From a virus, in IMG/VR virus record IMGVR_UViG_3300025141_000300, positions 1 through 37,558 of that record: a DNA stretch of 37,558 nt. One strand, given 5' to 3'. Shown one piece after another: positions 24,479 to 33,195 of this stretch. The notes under the pieces are model-generated. The model was given only the letters and a program-made list of their open reading frames with translations. It was not told where the DNA came from and did not search any database. A program made the translations under genes and the position numbers. Positions within the stretch are counted from its first letter, which is position 1, and every line of letters starts with the position of its first letter.

Positions 24479-26335
24479 TTAGTCATAAATATCTCCCCAG
24501 TTTTTTCCAAACTCATAGTCTACTTTATTAGGGACCTCTAAATCAACTGCCGATTCCATAATCTCGACTATTTTTTTAACCTGTTTATCATCTTCAATAG
24601 ACAAATCAAGTTCATCATGAATTTGTATATGTGCTACTATACCTTCTTTATACAATTCTAACATAGATTTTTTCGTCATATCTGCTGCTGATCCTTGTAT
24701 TAATTTATTTAATGCTTTGTAGGTATAAGCTCTTTTGATCCCTGGTCCATGTTCCCTGAGTGCATCTTCATGACTCATAGCTTTATGCATACCAAAACTA
24801 TTTGGTTCCCATAAATGAAACCGGCATAGTCTTCCCAGTAAAGTTCTTATCTGTCCTCTATCCTGGGCACGATTAGATGCTTTCTCCATGAGCTGTTTTA
24901 CAAATGGAACTTTAGCATGATACTGATTAAATAATTCTGCAGCTTTTTCTTTGGTTACTCCAAGTTCTGCTTGAAGTTTAGCTTTACCCATTCCATAAAA
25001 TAATCCTAGGTTAATTGTCTTGGCTTGTGATCTAGGGATCTCTGCCATATCGGCTACAGTTTGGTGAAAGTCTGATTTAATACTGTCTTTATAAGAATCT
25101 ACAACTTCATAGACAGAAGGTAATTTATATAACGAGGCATAGTGAACGACGAGTCTTGGTTCTTGTTGATTATAATCAAAACAACCCCACTTACATCCAT
25201 CTTCTGGAATAAATAAACTTCTAATCTTTGGTCCAAGATCTTTATTTCGTGCAGGAATTTGTTGGAGGTTAGGGTTTTGGTAAGAAAATCTTCCGGTTAC
25301 TGTTCCTCCTCCTGCATTTCTAAGTTGATTTATCTCTGCGTGAATTCTTCCATTATGTTCATATCTAATAATAGAATCAATAAAAGTTGTGTACGCTTTA
25401 TTAATTTCTCTTGCTTGTGCAATCATTCTAACCACAGGATGTTTATGTTCTTGTAAAAAATTTTTAGTAAAAGAAGGAGCAGAAGTTTTGTCTGTTCGCG
25501 GGTATTCTATTTTTAACATATCAAATACATTAGCAACAGATCGTGCTGCCCAGATTTGTGTATCAATATTAGTTTCTTTTTTTATTTTCTCTAACAGATT
25601 CCTTTCTGTTTGTTTAAATTCTTTTTTCATTGCATGGGCTTTTTCAATATCTACACGCACACCCTTGAATCGCATATCAACTAGACATGGAAATAAATCA
25701 GTCTCCAGATCAAAGATGTCTTCTAAATCTTGGTGAATAATTTCTTTTTTAAGTTCTTGCCATAATCCTAAAGTAATTTCTGCATCGCGTTCTGCATAAG
25801 ATCCTGCATGCATAGCAGGAAGTTTGTACATTTCTGCTTTGGGATCGATTCCCCATTCTTGAGCAGCTTCAGCAAGACCCGCTTCATTTTTTCCGTACCC
25901 TAAGTAATGCCACGATAAACTATTGAGATCATATCTAAATCTATTTTCATCAGTAATAGCAGCGGCAATCATTGTACAAACAATATCTCCATTGATTTTT
26001 AATCCCAGTCTTCTCAACCAACAGACATCGTAAATAGCATTGTGAAATATTTTTGTAGAGGGAGCTTCAAGTACATCCTTAAGCCAATTTAAAACTTGCT
26101 TACGATCCATATTACCACCACCTTCGTGAGCTATGGGAAAATATCCTTTGTAGTGAGAAGTGGCTACGGCAATTCCAATTACATCACCATTACCAATAAT
26201 GGATCCTGATCCTTTTTTAATTAGATCTGGATCTTTTGTTTCTAGATCGATTGCAATTTCATCAACCTGTCTCAGGTCTGGAAATTCTGTAGGTTTAACC
26301 CATTCAGTACGGGCTTCAAATCTAGGAATTCTCAT
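24479..26335 (-). CDS. polA: DNA polymerase I (family A) with 3'-5' exonuclease
   Basis: 618 aa. Exonuclease: IAIDLETKD with D30/E32 (Exo I), FHNAIYDVCWL with N99/D103 (Exo II), YAERD with Y180/D184 (Exo III). Polymerase: CFDYNQQEPRL with D387 (motif A), RSQAKTINLGLFYG with K439 and Y447 (motif B), QIHDELDLS with H573-D574-E575 (motif C). No 5'-3' exonuclease domain. At the position equivalent to E. coli Phe762 there is Leu (L443). This is the replicative polymerase, co-transcribed with helicase and primase; it overlaps DUF3310 by one base. Confidence 0.95.
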   Translation of the reverse strand: MRIPRFEARTEWVKPTEFPDLRQVDEIAIDLETKDPDLIKKGSGSIIGNGDVIGIAVATSHYKGYFPIAHEGGGNMDRKQVLNWLKDVLEAPSTKIFHNAIYDVCWLRRLGLKINGDIVCTMIAAAITDENRFRYDLNSLSWHYLGYGKNEAGLAEAAQEWGIDPKAEMYKLPAMHAGSYAERDAEITLGLWQELKKEIIHQDLEDIFDLETDLFPCLVDMRFKGVRVDIEKAHAMKKEFKQTERNLLEKIKKETNIDTQIWAARSVANVFDMLKIEYPRTDKTSAPSFTKNFLQEHKHPVVRMIAQAREINKAYTTFIDSIIRYEHNGRIHAEINQLRNAGGGTVTGRFSYQNPNLQQIPARNKDLGPKIRSLFIPEDGCKWGCFDYNQQEPRLVVHYASLYKLPSVYEVVDSYKDSIKSDFHQTVADMAEIPRSQAKTINLGLFYGMGKAKLQAELGVTKEKAAELFNQYHAKVPFVKQLMEKASNRAQDRGQIRTLLGRLCRFHLWEPNSFGMHKAMSHEDALREHGPGIKRAYTYKALNKLIQGSAADMTKKSMLELYKEGIVAHIQIHDELDLSIEDDKQVKKIVEIMESAVDLEVPNKVDYEFGKNWGDIYD

Positions 26336-26748
26336 TAGTTATGTGGGCACCTTTCTTTATTAATTTCTTTATTAAGTTTTTTTAATTCACCAAGTTTTAC
26401 TTTGTCGCTAACAACTCCTTTATCCTTAAGCGCTTTCCATTTATTATAACCTTCTACCCAACTCTCTGATTTTTTTTCTGCTTCTTCTTTAGTGATACCG
26501 GCATTACGATACTCTTCTTCTTCGGTCATAGCTACTAACGGATAATCTCTTTCGATAATCATATCAATATAGTGTTTTGCTTTTTCCAAATCTTCAACTT
26601 CTCCTTTATGTGCATGTCTGCAGATATATTTAATAGCATTTCCTTCTGCAAATTGCAATTTGTTCTTGTTTATAAACTCGCTAGGTTGCACCACCATATT
26701 TTTGTAGTGGGATCCTCCTACTTGTTTATTGTACACTTTCGATGTCAT
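26335..26748 (-). CDS. DUF3310 protein (possible nucleotide kinase)
   Basis: 137 aa. N-terminal domain YNKQVGGSHYKNMVVQPSEF then QFAEGNAIKYICRHAHKGEV and DLEKAKHYIDMII is the DUF3310 signature, shared with T7 gp1.7, which has thymidylate kinase activity. The C-terminal half is a charged helix. It probably boosts dNTP supply or modulates nucleotide metabolism. Coupled by overlap to PolA and helicase. Confidence 0.88.
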   Translation of the reverse strand: MTSKVYNKQVGGSHYKNMVVQPSEFINKNKLQFAEGNAIKYICRHAHKGEVEDLEKAKHYIDMIIERDYPLVAMTEEEEYRNAGITKEEAEKKSESWVEGYNKWKALKDKGVVSDKVKLGELKKLNKEINKERCPHN

Positions 26749-28213
26749 ATCCTTTATCCTCCTTTTTAGCTGTCATAATGTATAAATTTTGTTTAGCACG
26801 CGTGACACCCACATACCAAATTCTGTTTTCTTCGTCTTCTTTATCAGGGCTTTTATCAACGGCTTCCCTAATAGTTTTAGTATTATCTAAGATAAGTAAA
26901 ACATTTTCAGCTTCTCCTCCTTTTGCAGAATGAATTGTTGAAAGTTTAACTCTAGCTTCTTCAGATAATTTCTCACCACTTTGTAACATATCTCTAATAT
27001 AGAGACTGTCTTCTGGCTCTGTTTCAAAAACCTCGTACCATCTTTGAGTATGGCTATACCCAAATTCTTTAAGGTCGTACATGCGTTCTTCTTTTTGAGG
27101 AAATTCTTTTCCAAGATATTCAAATAAATCTCTACATTCAGAAATAGAGAGGAGGGATCCATTGGTCCATCTCGTAAAATTTTGAATTGCATCGTATAGT
27201 CTTGTCTTATAACTCTTTCTGTTTTTATATTCAAAATATATTCCCATCTCTCTTAGCTCTGGCTTAAGTTTAATAAGTCTGTCGTTGTACCGAGCTAATA
27301 TTAACCAATTTCCTTCATATAAAGGAACATCGGAAAGCGTCATTACTGGATGTACATTTCCATCAACATCTCTTGCTTTCCATTCTTTTTTTATTCTCCT
27401 ATCCTCTGGTATTCTACTTAAAATATTGTCAGCAATGTGTTGAACTTGTTTGGGAACTCGATAGGATTGAGGTAAAACTATTTCTTTCGCTGGTTCTTGT
27501 TGAAATCTTTTAACATCTGCTCCTGCCCAACCATAAATAGCTTGGTCGTCATCACCGGCTAATATAATATGTTTGGAGTTTTTCTTTAATACATCAAACA
27601 TTTTCCATTGAATCGGCGATAAGTCTTGGGCTTCATCAATAAAAACTACGTCATATTTTGGACACAATTCGGACACAATAAATTTTTCAATCATGTCAGT
27701 GTAATCTTTTAAGACATAAGATTTTTTATAGTTATCTAATTCATCTCTTAAAATATATAATAAGTTTTGATCTAAATCTTGGGAGTACATATCGGTGTTG
27801 TATTCATCTTCAATGGGTATTTCTTTTATTCTTGCTGCGTTAATGATGTTGAAGTATTCACTGTCTGAATCAACAAAACCTGTTTTCTCTTCTCCATTGC
27901 TGTAGACTGTTACTTCAATTCCTACCGATCGTCCTATGTCTTCATAATGTTCGTCCTGCATCACTTCACTTTTTTTCATACCAAGTTTCCAAAATGCTAG
28001 TGAGTGTAGGGTTCTAAAATGTTTTAATTTTTTATCATTTAGGTCAGGATAGTTGTCCAACATTCTATTTTTTGCTTCATTAGCAGCCTTTTTAGTAAAG
28101 GCAAAATATCCTATTTTATCAATGGGAGTTCCTAGTTTAAGAAATGTATTTACATATTTTAATAAACGAGTTGTTTTCCCTGTTCCCGGAGGCCCGAGTA
28201 TTTTTCTCATCAT
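26726..28213 (-). CDS. UvrD/Rep-like SF1 DNA helicase
   Basis: 495 aa. LGPPGTGKTTRLL (Walker A, ~6-18), FAFTKKAANEAKNRM (Ia), DVVFIDEAQDLSPIQW (Walker B), LAGDDDQAIYGWAGA (III), QSYRVPKQV (IV), STIHSAKGGEAENVLLILD (V), WYVGVTRAKQNLYIM (VI). Complete SF1A motor; shorter than bacterial UvrD. Probably unwinds DNA 3'-5' in replication or recombination. It overlaps both neighbours (primase by 4 nt). Confidence 0.95.
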   Translation of the reverse strand: MMRKILGPPGTGKTTRLLKYVNTFLKLGTPIDKIGYFAFTKKAANEAKNRMLDNYPDLNDKKLKHFRTLHSLAFWKLGMKKSEVMQDEHYEDIGRSVGIEVTVYSNGEEKTGFVDSDSEYFNIINAARIKEIPIEDEYNTDMYSQDLDQNLLYILRDELDNYKKSYVLKDYTDMIEKFIVSELCPKYDVVFIDEAQDLSPIQWKMFDVLKKNSKHIILAGDDDQAIYGWAGADVKRFQQEPAKEIVLPQSYRVPKQVQHIADNILSRIPEDRRIKKEWKARDVDGNVHPVMTLSDVPLYEGNWLILARYNDRLIKLKPELREMGIYFEYKNRKSYKTRLYDAIQNFTRWTNGSLLSISECRDLFEYLGKEFPQKEERMYDLKEFGYSHTQRWYEVFETEPEDSLYIRDMLQSGEKLSEEARVKLSTIHSAKGGEAENVLLILDNTKTIREAVDKSPDKEDEENRIWYVGVTRAKQNLYIMTAKKEDKGYDIESVQ

Positions 28214-29850
28214 ATAATATCCTTCTTATGTTTAAGTTGAGTATGATGTATAGGAACGTTTTCAAATTCTTTAGTAGAAATTTTTACAACGTTCTTTGTA
28301 GGTGTGTTATATTTTCCTTTTTCTTTTGTTGGAAATCTTTTTTGATCTAAAAATTCTATGTCACAATCTTTATAGGTTACCTGCATCATGGTACCTGTTT
28401 TGTCTTCGTTATACTTCCAGTTTTTAGATTTTAATTTGTCATAAAATTTATCAAATTTAAAATAGGCATAACCTTCTTCAATTAATACTGTACCTGATTT
28501 AAATCCCGCATCATTCATAGCTTTGGGACCATTTACTTTAGCGTATAATACATCATGTAATTTTTCTCGTGAGCTAGTTCCTATAGGAGGGTTAACAATT
28601 TTTTGTGTTTTCCAGAGAGCATCTAAAACTATTTGATCCTCATCCCCTTTAATAATAGGAGGAGGAAATCCTGCGGCTTTTGCTATGGCGTTTCTTCTTT
28701 TGCGTTGATCATTTACATGTTCTACTGAACGACAATGAACAGTGGCTGTACTAATTCCATCAGGCTTAATGACATCAAATTCAAATTCTGGCTCAGGGTC
28801 TAAATCTATTTTTTTAAGATTAGTTAAGACGGGATAGGTTCCTTTTGATCCTGCCAAGACTCCATACTTTTTCTTAACACATATTCCCTTTTTACAATGA
28901 TCGCTAATTGGACTTTGTGTACAGGTATATCCCTTAAATGATTTTGCCCATGATCTTACTTTAGCATTTAATACTTTATCGTCCCATGCATTCGCATGTT
29001 GTTCAGCAAAATATTTAACTGGAGCATTTTTAACTTTTTGTTTCCAGGTATCTTCATACTTCATCTTAACAAAGACATGATAGTTGTACATAAATCTATC
29101 TTTGCCATCAAAAGCAGGGTCCTTCATAATAGTAGACAGTGTGGCTAAACAAGGAGGACCATCTTTAAAATCTTCATCAGCAACTTCAAAAATCTTTTTA
29201 TCAATATCTTCTGTAATTTTATTTAAGTCATCAGGATCAACTAGATTAGATTCTACAAGAGGTATAAACTGCTCATATGTAAATTCTGTTCCGTCAATAT
29301 TTAAAGCTCTTCTTTCTGTCCTATTAAAATAAGGCAAATTAATAAATTGGCCAGGTCTTAAAGTTCCCCTTTCAAGATCTTTAGTTAACTGGGTTTGTTT
29401 TGGAAATGTTTCTGTGTCTGGTTTGAGTTTAAAGAGTGGAAGGAGATTGCTTAAAAATGATTTTAAAGCCGAAGCATTTACAAATCTCTTCATAAAGATA
29501 TATAAATGAATCCCCTTACTCTTGGATAAGATGGGTATTAAAGGTAGTTTGTATTCTTGAATTTTATCTATAATAAATTTCTTGTCAAAGTTTTCGTAGT
29601 TAGCTGGGTCTATATCAATAAGACCAAATTTTGTTTCCCCTTCTTCATTACAGGGTTGAATCCCAATAGATTTAGTGCCGTTTAAATGTTCTATATAAAT
29701 ATCGTCAGTAAGCTCTTGATAATTCCAGCGATAGTCCCCTGGTTTTAAGCGAAGCTTTCCGCTATCAGGATCAACGTAAGCGTTCTTAATATTAGCGACA
29801 CCATACGCTCCTCTATATCCATTAAATAAATTTATATACTTCTTATCCAT
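28210..29850 (-). CDS. Primase of the TOTE/archaeo-eukaryotic type
   Basis: 546 aa. KFGLIDIDPANY holds the two metal Asp residues (D79, D81); ILSKSKGIHLYIF has the Ser/His motif II (H115); GQFINLPYFN matches motif III by position (~200). A Cys motif follows at ~325-345 (CTQSPISDHCKKGIC), a possible zinc or Fe-S site. The C-terminal domain (KSGTVLIEEGYAYFKFDKFY) is of unknown function. AEP-type primases make primers de novo and can also polymerise. It follows the ssDNA-binding candidate after two tandem hairpins. Confidence 0.85.
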   Translation of the reverse strand: MDKKYINLFNGYRGAYGVANIKNAYVDPDSGKLRLKPGDYRWNYQELTDDIYIEHLNGTKSIGIQPCNEEGETKFGLIDIDPANYENFDKKFIIDKIQEYKLPLIPILSKSKGIHLYIFMKRFVNASALKSFLSNLLPLFKLKPDTETFPKQTQLTKDLERGTLRPGQFINLPYFNRTERRALNIDGTEFTYEQFIPLVESNLVDPDDLNKITEDIDKKIFEVADEDFKDGPPCLATLSTIMKDPAFDGKDRFMYNYHVFVKMKYEDTWKQKVKNAPVKYFAEQHANAWDDKVLNAKVRSWAKSFKGYTCTQSPISDHCKKGICVKKKYGVLAGSKGTYPVLTNLKKIDLDPEPEFEFDVIKPDGISTATVHCRSVEHVNDQRKRRNAIAKAAGFPPPIIKGDEDQIVLDALWKTQKIVNPPIGTSSREKLHDVLYAKVNGPKAMNDAGFKSGTVLIEEGYAYFKFDKFYDKLKSKNWKYNEDKTGTMMQVTYKDCDIEFLDQKRFPTKEKGKYNTPTKNVVKISTKEFENVPIHHTQLKHKKDII

Positions 29851-29862
29851 AATTATCTTTCG

Positions 29863-29920
29863 AAAGGGCGAGTTAAGTCTCCCGCTCTCGCCCCTTTTTT
29901 AATCGATATGTCGATTAAAA
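29863..29920. other. Tandem hairpins between ssDNA-binding candidate and primase
   Basis: Hairpin 1: AAAGGGCGAG (29863-29872) with CTCGCCCCTTT (29887-29897, one bulge). Hairpin 2: TTTTAATCGA / TCGATTAAAA with a TATG loop (29897-29920), perfect 10 bp. Both span the minus-strand intergenic gap. They may lower readthrough into primase (attenuation or RNA processing). On the plus strand, hairpin 1 is followed by T6 like a terminator. Confidence 0.6.
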
Positions 29921-29921
29921 C

Positions 29922-30683
29922 TTAAAAGTGCGAATCAGACCCTTTTGGTTTATCAGAGCCGTGTTTCGCTTTGACACTTCCTTTGGAAATGTTTTCAGAA
30001 AAAGTTTTAGCTTGCTGATACATTTGAGTATCTGTTACAGGACCAAGTTTACTTACTTCCCAACCAAACCAAGTGCCTTTGTCGTTAGACATTTGAGTAG
30101 TTTTTAGTTTGTAAATGTGGCTGAAAGATGCTGGCGTGAATAAGCCGTTCTTGCCTTTCAATTTAATCCCACTCATCATCGAGTTCCACTTTCTACTAAT
30201 TTTTAATTGAGTAGATTTCATAGAAATCAACGCTGTTGAAGGACTATCTCCTAAGATAATTACAAAATGAGATGCTGTCTTCTCAAGATAATTACCATTC
30301 GGTAATCTATCTTTGTAGTTTGCATCTGGTTTTGTTTTTGACATGATGTCAGATGAGGAATCATAGATAGCAATTGGTGCTCCTAATCCTTCTCCTCTAT
30401 CTTTCCATTCAATGTACTCGAGTTTATAAAAGCATGGAATGACATCAATGCCCTTCACACCATCATATAACTCACCAGTGACAGAATTGAAAATCATTCC
30501 TGCCTTGGCACCTTTGACATATTTACCATCTCTTTCGTTTACTTCAGGTGATAATTGTCCAAGGATTTTTAGAAACGGCAACGCCAAGTCTTGCTGACTG
30601 ATATTGCCTAAACCCTTACTCGCATCCTGTTCAAATACATTGGCAGGAAGAGAAGCGTTTGTTTTTTGTTGTACCTCGTTCAT
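29922..30683 (-). CDS. Probable single-stranded DNA-binding protein
   Basis: 253 aa. N-terminal LPFLKILGQLSPEVNERDGK and AGMIFNSVTGELYDGVKGID form a beta-rich core; GDSPSTALISMKSTQLKISRK and GTWFGWEVSKLGPVTDTQMY follow; the acidic/basic tail ends KGSDSHF. Size, abundance-type ribosome context and its place next to primase fit a phage ssDNA-binding or recombination-mediator protein of the gp2.5-like functional class, though no signature residue proves it. Confidence 0.55.
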   Translation of the reverse strand: MNEVQQKTNASLPANVFEQDASKGLGNISQQDLALPFLKILGQLSPEVNERDGKYVKGAKAGMIFNSVTGELYDGVKGIDVIPCFYKLEYIEWKDRGEGLGAPIAIYDSSSDIMSKTKPDANYKDRLPNGNYLEKTASHFVIILGDSPSTALISMKSTQLKISRKWNSMMSGIKLKGKNGLFTPASFSHIYKLKTTQMSNDKGTWFGWEVSKLGPVTDTQMYQQAKTFSENISKGSVKAKHGSDKPKGSDSHF

Positions 30684-30685
30684 GT

Positions 30686-31240
30686 TTATTGTTTCCTTGT
30701 TATTTTAGTTCGGCTGCCTGCGAACACGTTAAATAAGTCAGTGGGAATCTCTTGTCCAGCTTCCAGACGCTCTCTGACTAATGCTTTTAATGTCATTGGT
30801 TCAACCTTTAATTTCTGGACAGGTTCAAACCCTTGACGCTGTGCTAGGCTGGCATAATCGCTAGCCTTTGCATCTTCGTTACGACCGAAGGCAACAGTAA
30901 CCTCATTTTTAATAAGATCACCTAGATCGTTATCTCGAAGCCATTTAAATGCCTCTTCCCTTTTTGCAATTGGGATTGACGCACCGTAGACGGGTTTAAC
31001 TTCAACTGAAGATCCGTCTGCTAATTTTAATGTAGAGATGTTCATTTCCTGCATCATTGTAGGAATCACTTCTCCGGATACCAATTCTAACTTTCTTTTA
31101 AGTTCTTTCAACTCTTTTTCTTTGGTAGAATATTCATCCTCTAGTTGTTTTAGTTTTACTACTTGATCAGATAAATTTTTTGCTTCATTAACTGAATTCA
31201 AATCTTCTCTCTGATCTTTTTCAAAATCAATACTACTCAT
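30686..31240 (-). CDS. Conserved-type phage protein with coiled coil, unknown
   Basis: 184 aa. Coiled coil in the first third (LSDQVVKLKQLEDEYSTKEK), then a beta-alpha domain (MNISTLKLADGSSVEVKPVY) and helical end RERLEAGQEIPTDLFNVFAG. I recall relatives in marine phages adjacent to the ssDNA-binding gene. A partner or loader role at replication forks is inference. Starts overlap the upstream gene by 8 nt. Confidence 0.65.
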   Translation of the reverse strand: MSSIDFEKDQREDLNSVNEAKNLSDQVVKLKQLEDEYSTKEKELKELKRKLELVSGEVIPTMMQEMNISTLKLADGSSVEVKPVYGASIPIAKREEAFKWLRDNDLGDLIKNEVTVAFGRNEDAKASDYASLAQRQGFEPVQKLKVEPMTLKALVRERLEAGQEIPTDLFNVFAGSRTKITRKQ

Positions 31241-31628
31241 TTATTTCTCCTTTCTCGTGTAAGTTTATTGTAATAGGATAATATTGTCTTTCTTGTTTAT
31301 CCCATTTTAATAAGTTGTATTTTCCGTTAGTAATGTCAGCAGCAATTGAACAAGCGACTCCAATAATAGCTGGGTCTCCTGTCAATAATAAATAATCCGT
31401 TGATCTATAATCTTTCAACAAAGTTCTTAATTTAAAAATTAAAGGACCCGGAGAAAAAATAATCTGAGAAAATTCAGGTAATAAAAATTTAAATTTTCCA
31501 TACCTCGAAGCACTCATTATATTAATCTTTGGGGTTCCTGCTTTTGTGCCTGGTATTTCTTGAATAACATACACAATAGCTCCATTTGGTTTATCTGGGG
31601 CTGGGCCACATTTAAGACTACTAAACAT
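31233..31628 (-). CDS. First gene of replication operon, unknown
   Basis: 131 aa: SLKCGPAPDKPNGAIVYVIQ, GTPKINIMSASRYGKFKFLL, and LLTGDPAIIGVACSIAADIT. Mixed alpha/beta. A 28-nt leader with AGAAAGAGAG precedes the ATG. It is expressed from the minus-strand member of a pair of overlapping promoters, so probably the first early gene. No function recognised. Confidence 0.65.
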   Translation of the reverse strand: MFSSLKCGPAPDKPNGAIVYVIQEIPGTKAGTPKINIMSASRYGKFKFLLPEFSQIIFSPGPLIFKLRTLLKDYRSTDYLLLTGDPAIIGVACSIAADITNGKYNLLKWDKQERQYYPITINLHEKGEINE

Positions 31629-31654
31629 ATTTATTTATCTCTCTTTCTAACATC

Positions 31655-31691
31655 TTGACAAATATATAGTTTATCCTATATAAGAAGTCAA
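31655..31691. promoter_or_regulatory. Face-to-face overlapping divergent promoters
   Basis: Plus: TTGACA (31655-31660), 16 nt, TATATA (31677-31682), toward the SNF2 gene. Minus: TTGACT (31691-31686), 17 nt, TATATA (31668-31663), toward the replication operon. Each -35 lies just outside the other's -10, so only one polymerase can bind at a time: a built-in switch. A GGATA motif lies in the shared spacer. Confidence 0.75.
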
Positions 31692-31712
31692 TAGAAAGAA
31701 AAAAATAATATT

Positions 31713-33143
31713 ATGAATTACAAATTTAAAATGAAGCCCTATGCTCATCAAATAAAAGCATTGGAAATGTCGTGGAATAAATCTTATTTTGCTTATTTCA
31801 TGGAAATGGGTACAGGTAAATCAAAAGTACTTATTGATAATATAGCTATGTTATATGATCAAGGTAAAATAAATGGTGCCTTAATTATATCTCCTAAAGG
31901 AGTAACTGGCACTTGGTATGAACAAGAACTTCCTACTCATTTACCAGATCATATAGAAAATGAGAGCGTATTATGGCAAGCAAATATAACTAAATCTCAA
32001 TCGCGCAAATTAGGGACTTTATTTAAAACGGGAGAAGAGCTTCATATCTTAGTAATGAATGTAGAAGCTTTTTCTACTCAAAAAGGAATTAATTTTGCTT
32101 CTAAATTTTTATCTTGCCATAATGCAGTTATGGCGGTGGATGAAAGCACTACTATAAAAAATCCTGATGCCAAGAGAACTAAAAATATTTGTAAACTAAG
32201 TGTTGATGCGAAATACAGAAGAATTTTAACAGGATCCCCTGTTACTAAATCTCCTTTAGATCTTTATAAACAATGTGAATTTTTACAATCTGATTTATTG
32301 GGGCACTCTTCTTATTACACCTTTAGAACAAGATATGCAGTTATGAAAACTGCTAACTTTGGAGGAAGATCTGTTCAAATTGTGACAGGTTATAAAAATT
32401 TAACAGAACTGTCTGAAAAACTTAAACCCTTTTCATATCGCGTATTAAAAGATGAATGTTTAGATTTGCCGCCTAAAACTTACATGAAAAGAAGTGTTAA
32501 GTTATCCGAAGAACAAGCAAAAGTTTACAAACAAATGAAGCATTTAGCTCTTGCTGAACTTGAAGGTAAAACCATGACTACAGCTACTGTCTTAACTCAA
32601 CTTATGAGACTCCAACAAATTACATGTGGTCATTTCAAAGCTGATGATGGAACTATTCAACATATTAAAAGTAATCGAATGGACGAACTTTTAGATGTTT
32701 TAGATGAAGTGGAAGGAAAAGCTGTTATTTGGGCTCATTGGCAACAAGATGTAGAGCATATAATGAAGGCTATTAAAAAAGTTTATGGTCCCGGGTCCGT
32801 GGTCGATTATTATGGCCTAACTCCTAATAATGAAAGACAAACTAATATTGAAAAATTTCAAGATGATAAAAAATGTAGATTCTTTGTAGGAACTCCACAA
32901 ACTGGAGGATATGGTATTACGTTAACTGCCGCCTCTACCATGATTTATTATTCGAATGGTTATGACCTGGAAAAGCGCCAACAATCTGAAGCAAGGATTG
33001 ATAGAATTGGACAGAAATTTCCTATGACCTATATTGATCTAATTGTAGAAGATACGGTAGATACTCGAATAGTAAAAGCTCTGCGAAAAAAAGTAAACAT
33101 CGCTTCTAAGATTATGGGTGAAGAATTAAAAACCTGGATTTAA
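31713..33143 (+). CDS. SNF2-like SF2 helicase
   Basis: 476 aa. YFMEMGTGKSKVLID (motif I), LIISPKGVTGTWYEQEL (Ia), MAVDESTTIKNP (II, DES rather than DEAH), RILTGSPVTKSPLDLY (III), AVIWAHWQQDVEHI (IV), TGGYGITLTAASTMIYYSNG (V) and QSEARIDRIGQKFPMTYIDL (VI). Complete SNF2 motor of phage size. Likely translocates on dsDNA, perhaps replication restart or displacing host proteins. The only gene between two minus-strand modules, with its own promoter and terminator. Confidence 0.93.
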   Translation: MNYKFKMKPYAHQIKALEMSWNKSYFAYFMEMGTGKSKVLIDNIAMLYDQGKINGALIISPKGVTGTWYEQELPTHLPDHIENESVLWQANITKSQSRKLGTLFKTGEELHILVMNVEAFSTQKGINFASKFLSCHNAVMAVDESTTIKNPDAKRTKNICKLSVDAKYRRILTGSPVTKSPLDLYKQCEFLQSDLLGHSSYYTFRTRYAVMKTANFGGRSVQIVTGYKNLTELSEKLKPFSYRVLKDECLDLPPKTYMKRSVKLSEEQAKVYKQMKHLALAELEGKTMTTATVLTQLMRLQQITCGHFKADDGTIQHIKSNRMDELLDVLDEVEGKAVIWAHWQQDVEHIMKAIKKVYGPGSVVDYYGLTPNNERQTNIEKFQDDKKCRFFVGTPQTGGYGITLTAASTMIYYSNGYDLEKRQQSEARIDRIGQKFPMTYIDLIVEDTVDTRIVKALRKKVNIASKIMGEELKTWI

Positions 33144-33159
33144 CGTAGGATTTTATAGG

Positions 33160-33190
33160 AGCAGAGTAAAACTTTGCTCACAAATTTTTC
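33160..33190 (+). terminator. Intrinsic terminator after SNF2 gene
   Basis: Stem GAGCAGAGT / ACTTTGCTC (33160-33168 and 33172-33180, one G-U) with an AAA loop, then T5 at 33186-33190, 17 nt after the SNF2 stop and before the convergent endolysin gene. Confidence 0.75.
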
Positions 33191-33195
33191 CCTAA

